31,229 nt of DNA from a virus: IMG/VR virus record IMGVR_UViG_3300025168_000383, positions 1 through 31,229 of that record; one strand, written 5' to 3'. The position numbers were made by a program, and so were the translations under genes. The stretch's first letter is position 1. Every line of letters begins with the position of its first letter. A model generated the notes under the pieces. It saw only the letters and a list, made by a program, of their open reading frames with translations, had not been told where the DNA came from and searched no databases. Shown one piece after another: positions 14,264 to 20,173 of the stretch.

Positions 14264-14466
14264 CTGCACCTCCAACACTGAGTGGCGAATATTTCGTTAA
14301 AGACAACATCAAGCTGCTGTGCTGTCAAATGTGCATCAACAATAATCTTGATGTCAGGGAAGAAGTTAAACTGTACTGATGAAGAGTAAAGTCCAAACAC
14401 TTCTTTGGCAGAATCCCACAAATACGTTTTGGTATTCTGGGTTTTTGCTATGTTAATAGTTTTCAT
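14260..14466 (-). CDS. Small hypothetical protein
   Basis: 68 residues: MKTINIAKTQNTKTYLWDSAKEVFGLYSSSVQFNFFPDIKIIVDAHLTAQQLDVVFNEIFATQCWRCR. Mixed alpha/beta pattern, no known family, with a CWRC end. The ribosome site is weak (AAAGAG, 6 bases before the ATG). It follows UUCG hairpin copy 3 and is coupled to the next gene by GTGA. Confidence 0.6.
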   Translation of the reverse strand: MKTINIAKTQNTKTYLWDSAKEVFGLYSSSVQFNFFPDIKIIVDAHLTAQQLDVVFNEIFATQCWRCR

Positions 14467-14489
14467 GTTTTTCTCTTTTCTGGGTTGAA

Positions 14490-14505
14490 GCCCCCCGAAG
14501 GGGGC
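14490..14505 (-). other. Intercistronic UUCG hairpin, copy 3
   Basis: Minus strand GCCCCC-TTCG-GGGGGC, a perfect 6-bp stem with a UUCG loop, lying 7 bases after the stop of the 57-residue gene and 23 bases before the next ATG. The flanking CAACC sequences match copy 2. Confidence 0.75.
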
Positions 14506-14512
14506 GGTTGAT

Positions 14513-14686
14513 TTAGCCCTCTAGCTCTTTCATTTCTTTCAGTATCAATACAGCTTCTGCCCTACACTGTGCGCGATTTTCAAAAATATCGCTTTCAATT
14601 AAAACGCCTGCCCATTTATGTTCTGCAGACATATAGCCTGCACTATCGCTAGAAATTTTAATATCTGCAGTTTTCCAATAATTCAT
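14513..14686 (-). CDS. Small hypothetical protein downstream of promoter cassette B
   Basis: 57 residues from the ATG at 14686: MNYWKTADIKISSDSAGYMSAEHKWAGVLIESDIFENRAQ..., ending EAVLILKEMKELEG. No family recognised; it looks like a small two-helix protein. The ribosome site AAAAGG is in the leader shared with the gene at 13876. It starts the unit 14686 to 14009, and its stop is followed by a UUCG hairpin. Confidence 0.7.
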   Translation of the reverse strand: MNYWKTADIKISSDSAGYMSAEHKWAGVLIESDIFENRAQCRAEAVLILKEMKELEG

Positions 14687-14766
14687 ATTTATTTACCTTT
14701 TTAAATGAATGTAGGGACATGATATACCCTTTCCACTCAATGTAAAGGTTTTTTTTACAAATATCT
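14684..14766 (-). repeat. Promoter-leader cassette, copy B
   Basis: Gap-free match to 13874-13956 at an offset of 810. The -10 and -35 boxes, spacer length and leader all sit at identical offsets. The -35 differs (TTTACA here, TTGACA in copy A), which could give the two copies different strengths. Confidence 0.8.
14719..14746 (-). promoter_or_regulatory. Promoter B (TTTACA-16-TATCAT)
   Basis: On the minus strand TTTACA (14746-14741), 16 bases, TATCAT (14724-14719), 33 bases before the ATG at 14686. TTTGTAAAAAAAACC lies directly upstream. Confidence 0.68.
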
Positions 14767-14810
14767 TATTTATTTTACACTTTATTGCTAAGTCATTGTT
14801 TTATATAAAG

Positions 14811-15224
14811 TTAAATATTCAACTTTTTTCGCATTTCTGCGATTCTTTTGCGTATTTCTTCGGGTGACAAAGGGTCTACAGTCGGTTTCACATGGAACAA
14901 ATGATGGCTTTTATGGCTTACGGTCAGACGGCATATGTTCCTAAAATGAGGCAAAGTAAGGAAATCGAGATGGTCTTGGCAAGCTCTGATGCCATCAAGA
15001 TATTCTTGTTCAGTAAAGTCTTTAGTCAGTGACCGATGCCAAACTTTCATCTCTGTACTCCCGACAGGATCAGTGACTTTTTTCATCGCTTGTAAGATTC
15101 GCCAACCCTTCGCCATAGTTTCTAGTGAGATATTCTCTGAGTTTTTGGTCTGCTTGTTCTGATTTTGTGAGTCGTTCAACCTGTTGATAAGCTTCTTTGG
15201 AGACTTCATCGTCGAATCGTTCAT
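14811..15224 (-). CDS. Lambda P-like helicase loader (tentative)
   Basis: Up to 137 residues. The C-terminal part MKVWHRSLTKDFTEQEYLDGIRACQDHLDFLTLPHFRNICRL fits the pattern of P-type loaders (Trp...Leu, a helix, then 'lPt/s...F...C'). These proteins deliver host DnaB helicase to the origin. The ATG at 15224 has AGAGAGG upstream but would overlap the O-like gene by 155 bases. Starts at 15116 or 15083 would cut the overlap but lack a ribosome site. The first ~35 residues are polar and low-complexity. Position right after the O-like gene supports the call. Confidence 0.5.
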   Translation of the reverse strand: MNDSTMKSPKKLINRLNDSQNQNKQTKNSENISLETMAKGWRILQAMKKVTDPVGSTEMKVWHRSLTKDFTEQEYLDGIRACQDHLDFLTLPHFRNICRLTVSHKSHHLFHVKPTVDPLSPEEIRKRIAEMRKKLNI

Positions 15225-15462
15225 TTTTCAAGTACCTCTCTACTGCTTGAAAGTTAGGAGCGAATTGCCCTGCGGAGCGTAATTTCATTTTAGAATCTGC
15301 TTGTCGTTGATAGCTTTTAATAATGTAGTTAACATCATCTGCATCAATTTGCATTTTCTGGAATATCTTATAAGCTTTAATTTTTGAGCCTTTTTCGCCA
15401 AGACTCGAATCGAAAGAGTCCCATAACTTTTGAAATTCTTTAGTGTATTTAGTTCTATTCAT
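15070..15462 (-). CDS. Replication initiation protein, O/DnaT-type C-terminal domain
   Basis: 130 residues from the ATG at 15462 (AGGAGG 6 bases upstream). The layout FQKLWDSFDSSLGEKGSKIKAYKIFQKM ... LRSAGQFAPNFQAVERYLKNERFDDEV matches the common phage replication domain 'F..fW.ayp...gK..A...f.....p...tWLn..rWeDE'. Normally an N-terminal winged helix precedes it; here only this domain is present. It should act with the P-like product at an origin, perhaps in the adjacent non-coding region. Confidence 0.6.
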   Translation of the reverse strand: MNRTKYTKEFQKLWDSFDSSLGEKGSKIKAYKIFQKMQIDADDVNYIIKSYQRQADSKMKLRSAGQFAPNFQAVERYLKNERFDDEVSKEAYQQVERLTKSEQADQKLREYLTRNYGEGLANLTSDEKSH

Positions 15463-15497
15463 GTAACCTCCTGTTAAATTTTCTTTTTTGTTTGTAA

Positions 15498-15525
15498 AGA
15501 ATATCTTTAAACTGCGCACGATCAA
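15498..15525 (-). promoter_or_regulatory. Putative leftward promoter for the replication genes
   Basis: On the minus strand TTGATC (15525-15520), 16 bases, TATTCT (15503-15498), followed by TTTACAAAC, related to the motif at the other early promoters. About 36 bases before the ATG at 15462. Confidence 0.5.
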
Positions 15526-15540
15526 CCTTAAAGGCGTTAC

Positions 15541-15855
15541 ACGCTTTTTTTTCTATGACGCTGACTGATTACAGTGTATCGAATATAGTCTCTATGCAAC
15601 TGCGTTAAGCATTATCAGTTGCGGCTTGTTCGCTCACAAGTATCGCCGTCTCTTGGGTTTAATTTTTCCCAAGCCTAAGCCCACTGTATCAGTGTCGGTG
15701 ATTTGCTCAGATGTAAAGAAATGGTAGAATAGCCCTTGTCGGGTATTCGCTTACAACCTCCCTCACATCGGATTTTAGGCTTCCCCAAGCCACCGACCCT
15801 TAGATTACATCAGAATCCCATCTTAAAGTAAACCTTCCACGTATCAATGTTTTTG
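15541..15855. other. Divergent non-coding region rich in hairpins (possible origin or structured RNA)
   Basis: About 315 bases without a convincing gene, between the leftward replication genes and the rightward recombination operon. Inverted repeats: GCAACTG/CAGTTGC (15596-15622), CTTGT/ACAAG (15625-15640), CTTGGG/CCCAAG (15652-15673), CACTG/CAGTG (15682-15694) and GGCTT/AAGCC (15778-15791). In addition AAGCCTAA (15671), GTCGGTG (15694) and GATGTAA (15710) each have a perfect reverse complement ~95-104 bases downstream (15775, 15791, 15805), in the same order, so these pairings cross. A GTATC word recurs at least four times. Candidate replication origin, attenuator or non-coding RNA. Confidence 0.5.
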
Positions 15856-15884
15856 TTTACATTTGTAAAATATTTTTATATCAT
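15856..15884 (+). promoter_or_regulatory. Rightward early promoter with operator-like palindrome
   Basis: TTTACA (15856-15861), 17 bases, TATCAT (15879-15884), about 32 bases before the erf ATG. The -35 forms half of a palindrome, TTTACA-TT-TGTAAA (15856-15869), well placed for a repressor to block polymerase. Related TTTACA/TTTGTAAA words occur at the four leftward early promoters. Confidence 0.7.
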
Positions 15885-15916
15885 TGTGAAACAAATTAAA
15901 ACTATAGGAGAAAAGC

Positions 15917-16507
15917 ATGGAAACAAGTAATGAGGTAAATGAGTTAGCTGAAGCATTGTCAAAAATGCAAGGTGAGTTAGGCAAAGCAGAAAAGAGTGGT
16001 AAGGGTAATTATGGCAAACACGCAAAGATCGAAGATGTCATAACTGCCTGCAGAGTTCCTTTGGCAAACAATGATTTGAGCGTGGTTCAAGTCCCACGGA
16101 GTGCTGAGAACGGCATTAGTCTAGAAACCCGAATCATGCACAAAAGCGGACAGTGGCTACAAGATGAACTGACCATGGCTATAACGACAAAGGCAACGCC
16201 GCATGAATATGGGAAACTGATTACTTACATGAGGCGATATGCATTAGCCGCTATTTTGGCAGTTGCGCAAGAAGATGATGATGCACAGTCGATGCAAGTC
16301 ACTACAGAAAAACAAAATAGTGACAAGCCCATAGATAAGACCCGCGTTAAAGCGATTCAAGATTTGCTCGATAATGATTTAGAAAGGATAAGCAAATTTA
16401 TGCAGATTTGTGGTGTAAATAATTTGAGTGAAATTATGCAATCAGACTACAAGAAACGCATTGACCAAATTAATGCATCTAATAAAAAACGTACGGAGGA
16501 TAAGTAA
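15917..16507 (+). CDS. erf: ERF-family single-strand annealing recombinase
   Basis: 196 residues, ribosome site AGGAG. The ERF domain covers about residues 5-125: LSKMQGELGKAEKSGKGNYGKHAKIEDVITACRVPLANNDLSVVQ, then ETRIMHKSGQWLQDELTM and KATPHEYGKLITYMRRYALAAILAVAQEDDDAQ, the family's signature end. ERF proteins form rings, anneal complementary single strands and drive phage recombination and circularisation. The C-terminal ~65 residues are charged and variable. First gene of the rightward operon, followed by a partner exonuclease and SSB. Confidence 0.92.
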   Translation: METSNEVNELAEALSKMQGELGKAEKSGKGNYGKHAKIEDVITACRVPLANNDLSVVQVPRSAENGISLETRIMHKSGQWLQDELTMAITTKATPHEYGKLITYMRRYALAAILAVAQEDDDAQSMQVTTEKQNSDKPIDKTRVKAIQDLLDNDLERISKFMQICGVNNLSEIMQSDYKKRIDQINASNKKRTEDK

Positions 16508-16671
16508 TGGGAAAAGTAATAGATGCCAAAGAACGCTTTACAGATAGTCAAAAAAAGAATGATACTAGTAAAGAAAATGATTACGAAGTTAGTAGTGCAA
16601 CAATAGCCATGAAAATGATGCAAGAATTAAACAGCTATTTTATGCCAAAAGGAGAAGACTATGAAAGATGA
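16507..16671 (+). CDS. Small hypothetical protein in the recombination operon
   Basis: 54 residues: MGKVIDAKERFTDSQKKNDTSKENDYEVSSATIAMKMMQELNSYFMPKGEDYER. Its ATG overlaps the erf stop (TAATG) and its end overlaps the next gene by 11 bases. GGAGG lies 9 bases upstream. Highly charged, helical, no recognised family. Possibly an accessory of the annealing system (inference from position). Confidence 0.7.
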   Translation: MGKVIDAKERFTDSQKKNDTSKENDYEVSSATIAMKMMQELNSYFMPKGEDYER

Positions 16672-16933
16672 GTGCCCAGTAAGTATCGACGAATTGCGAC
16701 ATGATGCTAAAGAACATCAAGTAACAATAGAAGAAGACCCCGATGTAGATTTACGAGAACCTGCGTTGGGCATGAGTGAAAAAACACAAAAACAATTTGA
16801 TTGCATCCAAGCCCTTGTAGATGATTGGCGTGAAGAAGGCACCGACCCTTATTTATTAGGATGTGCGTTTTTTTTCTACATGAATCAAGAATTGAGTCTT
16901 CAACTTCGTGACATTAAGACTGAATTAACATGA
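16661..16933 (+). CDS. Hypothetical acidic protein
   Basis: 90 residues: MKDECPVSIDELRHDAKEHQVTIEEDPDVDLRE..., MSEKTQKQFDCIQALVDDWREEG, TDPYLLGCAFFFYMNQELSLQL. A strong AAAGGAG ribosome site precedes it. The 'DPYLLGCAFFFY' helix with acidic surroundings recalls small phage proteins that accompany recombination genes; function unknown. Stop overlaps the exonuclease ATG by 4 bases. Confidence 0.65.
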   Translation: MKDECPVSIDELRHDAKEHQVTIEEDPDVDLREPALGMSEKTQKQFDCIQALVDDWREEGTDPYLLGCAFFFYMNQELSLQLRDIKTELT

Positions 16934-17550
16934 TTATTTTGGATTGCGAACAAGGCTCGGAAGAATGGTTCAAAGCGCGGTTAGGTGTACCAAGCGCAAG
17001 TAATTTTCATCGAGTCATAACGCCAACAGGAAAGCTATCTTCTCAACTTGATAGTTATGTGAATACTCTGGCTAGTGAAATTATTACTGGTCAGCAGTAT
17101 TCGAGCTTTGCGAGCGATGCAATGTTACGTGGACAAGAGCTTGAACCTATAGCTAAGAATAACTTTTCTTTTCTAGAAAGTGTAAAGGTTGAAGAAGTAG
17201 GTTTTTGTATACGAGAAGATATTAAGGTTGGTTGTTCGCCAGATGGGATTATTGACGAATGTGAAGGCTTAGAAATCAAATGTCCTTTGGCACACAATCA
17301 TCTCGAATACTTGCGACAAGGCGAATTACCTGCCAAATATATTGCTCAGGTGCAAGGGTCAATGTATGTGTCAGACTTTGAAGTTTGGCACTTTTACAGC
17401 TATCACCCAGACTTTGCAGAAAATCTATCCGTCGAAGTATATCGTGATGAAATTTTTATAGCTCAATTAAAAGATCACCTCACAAGAGTTACTGACTTGA
17501 TTGGTGAATATGTAGAAAAATTCAAAAAAGGAGATGAAGATGTTAAATAA
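16930..17550 (+). CDS. YqaJ-type viral recombinase / lambda exonuclease-like nuclease
   Basis: 206 residues. PD-(D/E)XK nuclease motifs: QGSEEWFKARLGVPSASNF (8-26), MLRGQELEPIA with Glu70/Glu72, GCSPDGII with Asp105, EIKCP with Glu115 and Lys117, and a Gln in AQVQGSMYV. Lambda-Exo relatives resect dsDNA 5' to 3' and leave 3' tails for the annealing protein. With erf upstream and SSB downstream this forms a complete phage recombination set. Its end overlaps the SSB start by 11 bases. Confidence 0.93.
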   Translation: MIILDCEQGSEEWFKARLGVPSASNFHRVITPTGKLSSQLDSYVNTLASEIITGQQYSSFASDAMLRGQELEPIAKNNFSFLESVKVEEVGFCIREDIKVGCSPDGIIDECEGLEIKCPLAHNHLEYLRQGELPAKYIAQVQGSMYVSDFEVWHFYSYHPDFAENLSVEVYRDEIFIAQLKDHLTRVTDLIGEYVEKFKKGDEDVK

Positions 17551-17920
17551 AGTACAGTTAATCGGTAATTTAGGGCGTGACCCAGAAGTAAAAACTACTG
17601 CTAATGGCAAGGAAATGGTTACGTTTAATATTGCAACCACTGAAAGGTGGAACGATAAGAATGGCGATAAGCAAGAAAGAACGGAATGGCATAGAGTTGT
17701 TTTGTTTGCAAAACTTGCTACTTTGGCAAATGATTATTTACATAAAGGTAGTAAAATTCATTTAGAAGGAAAAATTCGTACAAATAGTTATGACAAAGAC
17801 GGTGAAAAAAGATACAGCACCGAAATTTATGGTGATAGTTTTATTTTTTTAGATTCTAAGAAGTCTGATGATGCACCAAAAGAAAAAACAAATAGTTTTG
17901 ATGATGATATTCCTTTCTAA
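17540..17920 (+). CDS. ssb: Single-stranded DNA-binding protein
   Basis: 126 residues. OB fold with LNKVQLIGNLGRDPEVKTTANGKEMVTFNIATTERW, EWHRVVLFAKLATLANDYLHKGSKIHLEGKIRTNSYDKDG and the acidic tip DDDIPF that docks repair and replication partners. I choose the second ATG (17540) because AAAGGAG touches the first (17534) and sits 6 bases before the second. It protects ssDNA during replication and annealing. The tail is shorter than in host SSBs. The stop lies in the A-run next to the hairpin. Confidence 0.95.
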   Translation: MLNKVQLIGNLGRDPEVKTTANGKEMVTFNIATTERWNDKNGDKQERTEWHRVVLFAKLATLANDYLHKGSKIHLEGKIRTNSYDKDGEKRYSTEIYGDSFIFLDSKKSDDAPKEKTNSFDDDIPF

Positions 17921-17956
17921 AAAAAAGCCCCTACAAGTGAGCGTTCCTGTAGGGGC
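17919..17956 (-). terminator. Strong intrinsic terminator on the minus strand, next to ssb
   Basis: GCCCCTACA and TGTAGGGGC (17927-17935 / 17948-17956) form a perfect 9-bp stem with a 12-base loop. On the minus strand it is followed by eight T (17926-17919): a textbook terminator for leftward transcription. On the plus strand it is followed by AAGTTCTTCT, much weaker. Confidence 0.75.
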
Positions 17957-18039
17957 AAGTTCTTCTAAGGAGAGAAACATAAGAGAAAAAGTCAGGACAA
18001 TTAATCTTACAAAACCAGATTACCAACAAGGAGATGAAA

Positions 18040-18255
18040 ATGCAACAAGCAAATATTGGCGCAAGTGTTATTGAAGCACAATACATAAAGAGAATTTCCA
18101 CTCTGCAGTTAGCAAATATTTTAGGTGAGACTAGACAATCTGTTTATCATTTGCGAAAACAAAAATCAGCAGGTATCCACAAGGTGCAAAGATTAGCACG
18201 TATTTTTGAAATGCCTCTTATAGATTTTATTAATTTGGGATTTAAAGATGAATGA
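18040..18255 (+). CDS. Small helix-turn-helix protein
   Basis: 71 residues from the ATG at 18040 (AAGGAG 6 bases upstream; the ATG at 18034 touches it). The helix-turn-helix is ISTLQLANILGETRQSVYHLRKQKSAGIHKVQRLARIFEMPLIDFINLGF, like XRE/Cro-type DNA-binding folds. It could be the regulator acting on the TTTACA/TGTAAA motifs of the early promoters, which is inference. The 83 bases before it, after the ssb hairpin, contain no convincing promoter. Confidence 0.75.
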   Translation: MQQANIGASVIEAQYIKRISTLQLANILGETRQSVYHLRKQKSAGIHKVQRLARIFEMPLIDFINLGFKDE

Positions 18256-18421
18256 TGACAAAGAAAAAAAAGCGGCTAGTGAAAAAATCGCTGAACAAAT
18301 AAAAGAATATTTGTCAAAAGGTGGCAAGATTACTAAATTACCTAGTCAATCTTTTTCTCAGTCGCATGATTCTGAATATATAAAATTGCAAATTCGGAAG
18401 CGTAAAAATGAATCATCATAG
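18248..18421 (+). CDS. Small basic protein, SutA-like pattern
   Basis: 57 residues: MNDDKEKKAASEKIAEQIKEYLSKGGKITKLPSQSFSQ..., ending IKLQIRKRKNESS. The 'i..yLskGGkIt.lp' segment occurs in short phage proteins and in the RNA-polymerase-binding region of SutA-type regulators. The resemblance is weak and over few residues. Its ATG overlaps the end of the HTH gene and its end overlaps ninB, so it belongs to this operon. Confidence 0.6.
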   Translation: MNDDKEKKAASEKIAEQIKEYLSKGGKITKLPSQSFSQSHDSEYIKLQIRKRKNESS

Positions 18422-18842
18422 CTGGCAGATTAATTCACAACATAGTTTAGATTGTTTCGTTGCGTTTATAACCAAAGAATACAACGAAAAGAATGTTCTC
18501 ACAGTCACTTGGCAAAATGGCAAAAAACGAACAAACAAGCAAAATAATGCTTTGATGCTTTATTGTCGATTACTAGCTGAAGCCTTGAATTCTGCAGGGC
18601 TTGATATGAAGCGCACTTTAAAACAAGAAGTTGATATAAGTTGGACTCAAGAATCAGTTCTTGAACATCTTTGGAGACCAATCCAAAAACTTACAATAAA
18701 CAAAAACTCAACCACTGAAGCGAAAACAGATGAATACAGCAAAGTATATGATGAACTAAATAGGCACTTGAGCCAAAAGTTTGGAATCAGTGTGCCATTC
18801 CCATCGAAGGAGTATAACTATGATTCTGGATACATACCGTAG
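18408..18842 (+). CDS. ninB: NinB-like recombination protein
   Basis: 144 residues with the NinB (Orf) layout: VTWQNGKKRTNKQNNALMLYCRLLAEALNSAGLDMKRTLKQEVDISWTQESVLEHLWRPIQKL, then TTEAKTDEYSKVYDELNRHLSQKFGISVPFPS. Lambda NinB binds ssDNA and SSB and substitutes for RecFOR, helping load recombination proteins. Here it lies in a ninB-ninG order as in lambda. It overlaps both neighbours (14 and 23 bases). Confidence 0.9.
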   Translation: MNHHSWQINSQHSLDCFVAFITKEYNEKNVLTVTWQNGKKRTNKQNNALMLYCRLLAEALNSAGLDMKRTLKQEVDISWTQESVLEHLWRPIQKLTINKNSTTEAKTDEYSKVYDELNRHLSQKFGISVPFPSKEYNYDSGYIP

Positions 18843-19008
18843 AACCGTTGAACAGGCTAACCAACAACTTCTAACAGGCTTAGAACATTACGATAAACGC
18901 GAGTTAAAGATTGTATTTAATAATCTAATGAAGATGCATCGGGATATGTATACTGAATATCTAAAATTTTACTCGGAGTATCTTGATGATAGTAAACATA
19001 CAGATTAA
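18820..19008 (+). CDS. Small helical hypothetical protein
   Basis: 62 residues from the ATG at 18820 (AAGGAG 8 bases upstream): MILDTYRRTVEQANQQLLTGLEHYDKRELKIVFNNLMKMHRDMYTEYLKFYSEYLDDSKHTD. Predicted as two amphipathic helices; no family recognised. It overlaps ninB by 23 bases and the next gene by 23 bases. Confidence 0.65.
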   Translation: MILDTYRRTVEQANQQLLTGLEHYDKRELKIVFNNLMKMHRDMYTEYLKFYSEYLDDSKHTD

Positions 19009-19129
19009 TGAAGAAGAAGTTGAAGAGTTGATGGCTGTTGCAGAAAACCTAACTGGTACTATTGAAGATTTAAAAGATTTAATACTAGAGCTTAAAGGCG
19101 TTATCAGTGAACAGAAAAAAATGTCTTGA
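18986..19129 (+). CDS. Small acidic hypothetical protein (47 residues)
   Basis: ATG at 18986 with CGGAG about 8 bases upstream: MIVNIQINEEEVEELMAVAENLTGTIEDLKDLILELKGVISEQKKMS. Strongly acidic, looks like a coiled coil. It overlaps the previous gene by 23 bases and ninG by 23 bases in other frames. Length and density of overlaps are typical of this operon. Confidence 0.6.
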   Translation: MIVNIQINEEEVEELMAVAENLTGTIEDLKDLILELKGVISEQKKMS

Positions 19130-19508
19130 AACTATACAGCTATTGGCAAGAATTGCCTCTGCTGACGATCATGGTTATGTGCAGTGTGTTTGCTGTGGCG
19201 TGATAAAGCACTACAAAGATGGGATGCATGGTGGCCACTACATTTCAAAAGGTCATAGTTCTTATTGGAGTCTTCAAATTGAGAATGTACATCCGCAATG
19301 TGCTTCATGCAATATCATGGGTATGAGGTACGGAACAGCGGCTATTGAGTACACTCGCTGGATGCAGGATTATTACGGCGATGACTTTGTAGCGGATATG
19401 CTTTCAAAGAAAAAACAGCCAGTAAAGCATTACAAAAAAGATTACGAAGATATGTACAAGGGATGGAAAGAACTCATAAAGTATCACGAATCGAGAGTTG
19501 GAGAATGA
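19107..19508 (+). CDS. ninG: NinG-like HNH/zinc nuclease
   Basis: 133 residues from a GTG at 19107. Zinc and HNH residues: VQCVCCG (Cys27, Cys29, Cys30), DGMHGGHYISKGHS (His41, His44, His50), and NVHPQCASCN (His62, Cys65, Cys68). Lambda NinG (Rap) is a structure-specific endonuclease that cuts recombination intermediates. The tail (KHYKKDYEDMYKGWKELIKYHES) is basic and helical. With erf, exonuclease, SSB and ninB this completes a lambda-type recombination set. Confidence 0.88.
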   Translation: MNRKKCLETIQLLARIASADDHGYVQCVCCGVIKHYKDGMHGGHYISKGHSSYWSLQIENVHPQCASCNIMGMRYGTAAIEYTRWMQDYYGDDFVADMLSKKKQPVKHYKKDYEDMYKGWKELIKYHESRVGE

Positions 19509-19744
19509 CTATTTTCAAGTATGCACAAATTGACAATAAATTTTACAAGTTAATGAGTCACGACGAATTGTCAGAATGGGGTGAAAATTTACCTAAATTT
19601 AAAAATAAAGATTTTTTGGGAATACTGACCCTTATGGTTAACCATAATATTTTCCTAGATTTCATGGAAGATAAAATTGACCTACAAGAAGAGTTCAACA
19701 AATTTTTAACTGAAAAATACAACGAAAAGGGGATTAAGCATTGA
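19505..19744 (+). CDS. Hypothetical protein
   Basis: 79 residues from the ATG at 19505, which overlaps the ninG stop (ATGA) and follows GGAG. Sequence: MTIFKYAQIDNKFYKLMSHDELSEWGENLPKFKNKDFLGILTLMVNHNIFLDFMEDKIDL... ending KYNEKGIKH. No recognised family. Acidic, mostly helical, no signal. Confidence 0.65.
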   Translation: MTIFKYAQIDNKFYKLMSHDELSEWGENLPKFKNKDFLGILTLMVNHNIFLDFMEDKIDLQEEFNKFLTEKYNEKGIKH

Positions 19745-19932
19745 AACCAATTATGCCGATGACAAATGACCAGTTACAAGAATGGATTATAACTCGTGCC
19801 GAAAAGTTAAAAGGTGACGATTTACGTGCAGTTGGCACATTCATACGCACGAATAATGATGTAGCGGCTTTCTTTGGCGAAAACCCAAACATCAAGAATT
19901 TGTTTGTTGAATATGCGGAATCTAAAAAATGA
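19741..19932 (+). CDS. Hypothetical small protein
   Basis: 63 residues if begun at TTG 19741 (overlapping the previous TGA, with AAGGGG 9 bases upstream), or fewer from ATG 19753 or 19759. Core: NDQLQEWIITRAEKLKGDDLRAVGTFIRTNNDVAAFFGENPNIKNLFVEYAESKK. Helical, acidic, no recognised family. Coupled to the next gene by ATGA. Confidence 0.6.
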   Translation: MKPIMPMTNDQLQEWIITRAEKLKGDDLRAVGTFIRTNNDVAAFFGENPNIKNLFVEYAESKK

Positions 19933-20129
19933 GTACATTAAAAAAACAAATTGGTGGTAATCATTACAAAGACATGAAAATACAACCGATTGAATTTATT
20001 GTGGCAAATGACATTCCGTACCGAGAAGCCAATATCATCAAGTACATCTGTAGACATAGATCAAAGAATGGTAAAGAAGATATTAAAAAAGTGATTCACT
20101 ACGCAGAAATGTTGCTTGAAGAATACTAA
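19929..20129 (+). CDS. DUF3310 protein (SaV-like nucleotide kinase-like family)
   Basis: 66 residues: KKQIGGNHYKDMKIQPIEFIVANDIPYREANIIKYICRHRSKNGKEDIKKVIHYAEMLLEEY. The GGxHYKdM.IQPieyi.an.ipy..gniiKYi.Rh..KnG.eDl.Ka.hyl motif is a confident DUF3310 match. Biochemical role unproven; some family members were described in relation to nucleotide metabolism. It is the last rightward gene, 44 bases from the end of the oppositely directed lysozyme gene, with no terminator between. Confidence 0.9.
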   Translation: MSTLKKQIGGNHYKDMKIQPIEFIVANDIPYREANIIKYICRHRSKNGKEDIKKVIHYAEMLLEEY

Positions 20130-20173
20130 GAGGGCGAATAAGGAAAGATAGAGGGAAATTTTAAAGGAACTAA

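Noticed and set aside
13277-14505. CRISPR-like array from the three GC hairpins
   Set aside because: Spacing is irregular, real genes lie between them, and the units are hairpins of 15-16 bases only.
15541-15855. tRNA, tmRNA or 6S RNA in the divergent region
   Set aside because: No cloverleaf with a T-loop, no tmRNA tag or ends, and no long single stem with a central bubble could be found by eye.
17979-18074. Frame after the ssb hairpin with AAGGAG before an ATA codon (IREKVRTINLTKPDYQQGD...)
   Set aside because: ATA is a very rare start, no ATG/GTG/TTG is placed correctly, and the frame overlaps the better-supported HTH gene.
20130-20173. Bidirectional terminator between the converging operons
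   Set aside because: No stem of useful length with a T-run is present in these 44 bases.
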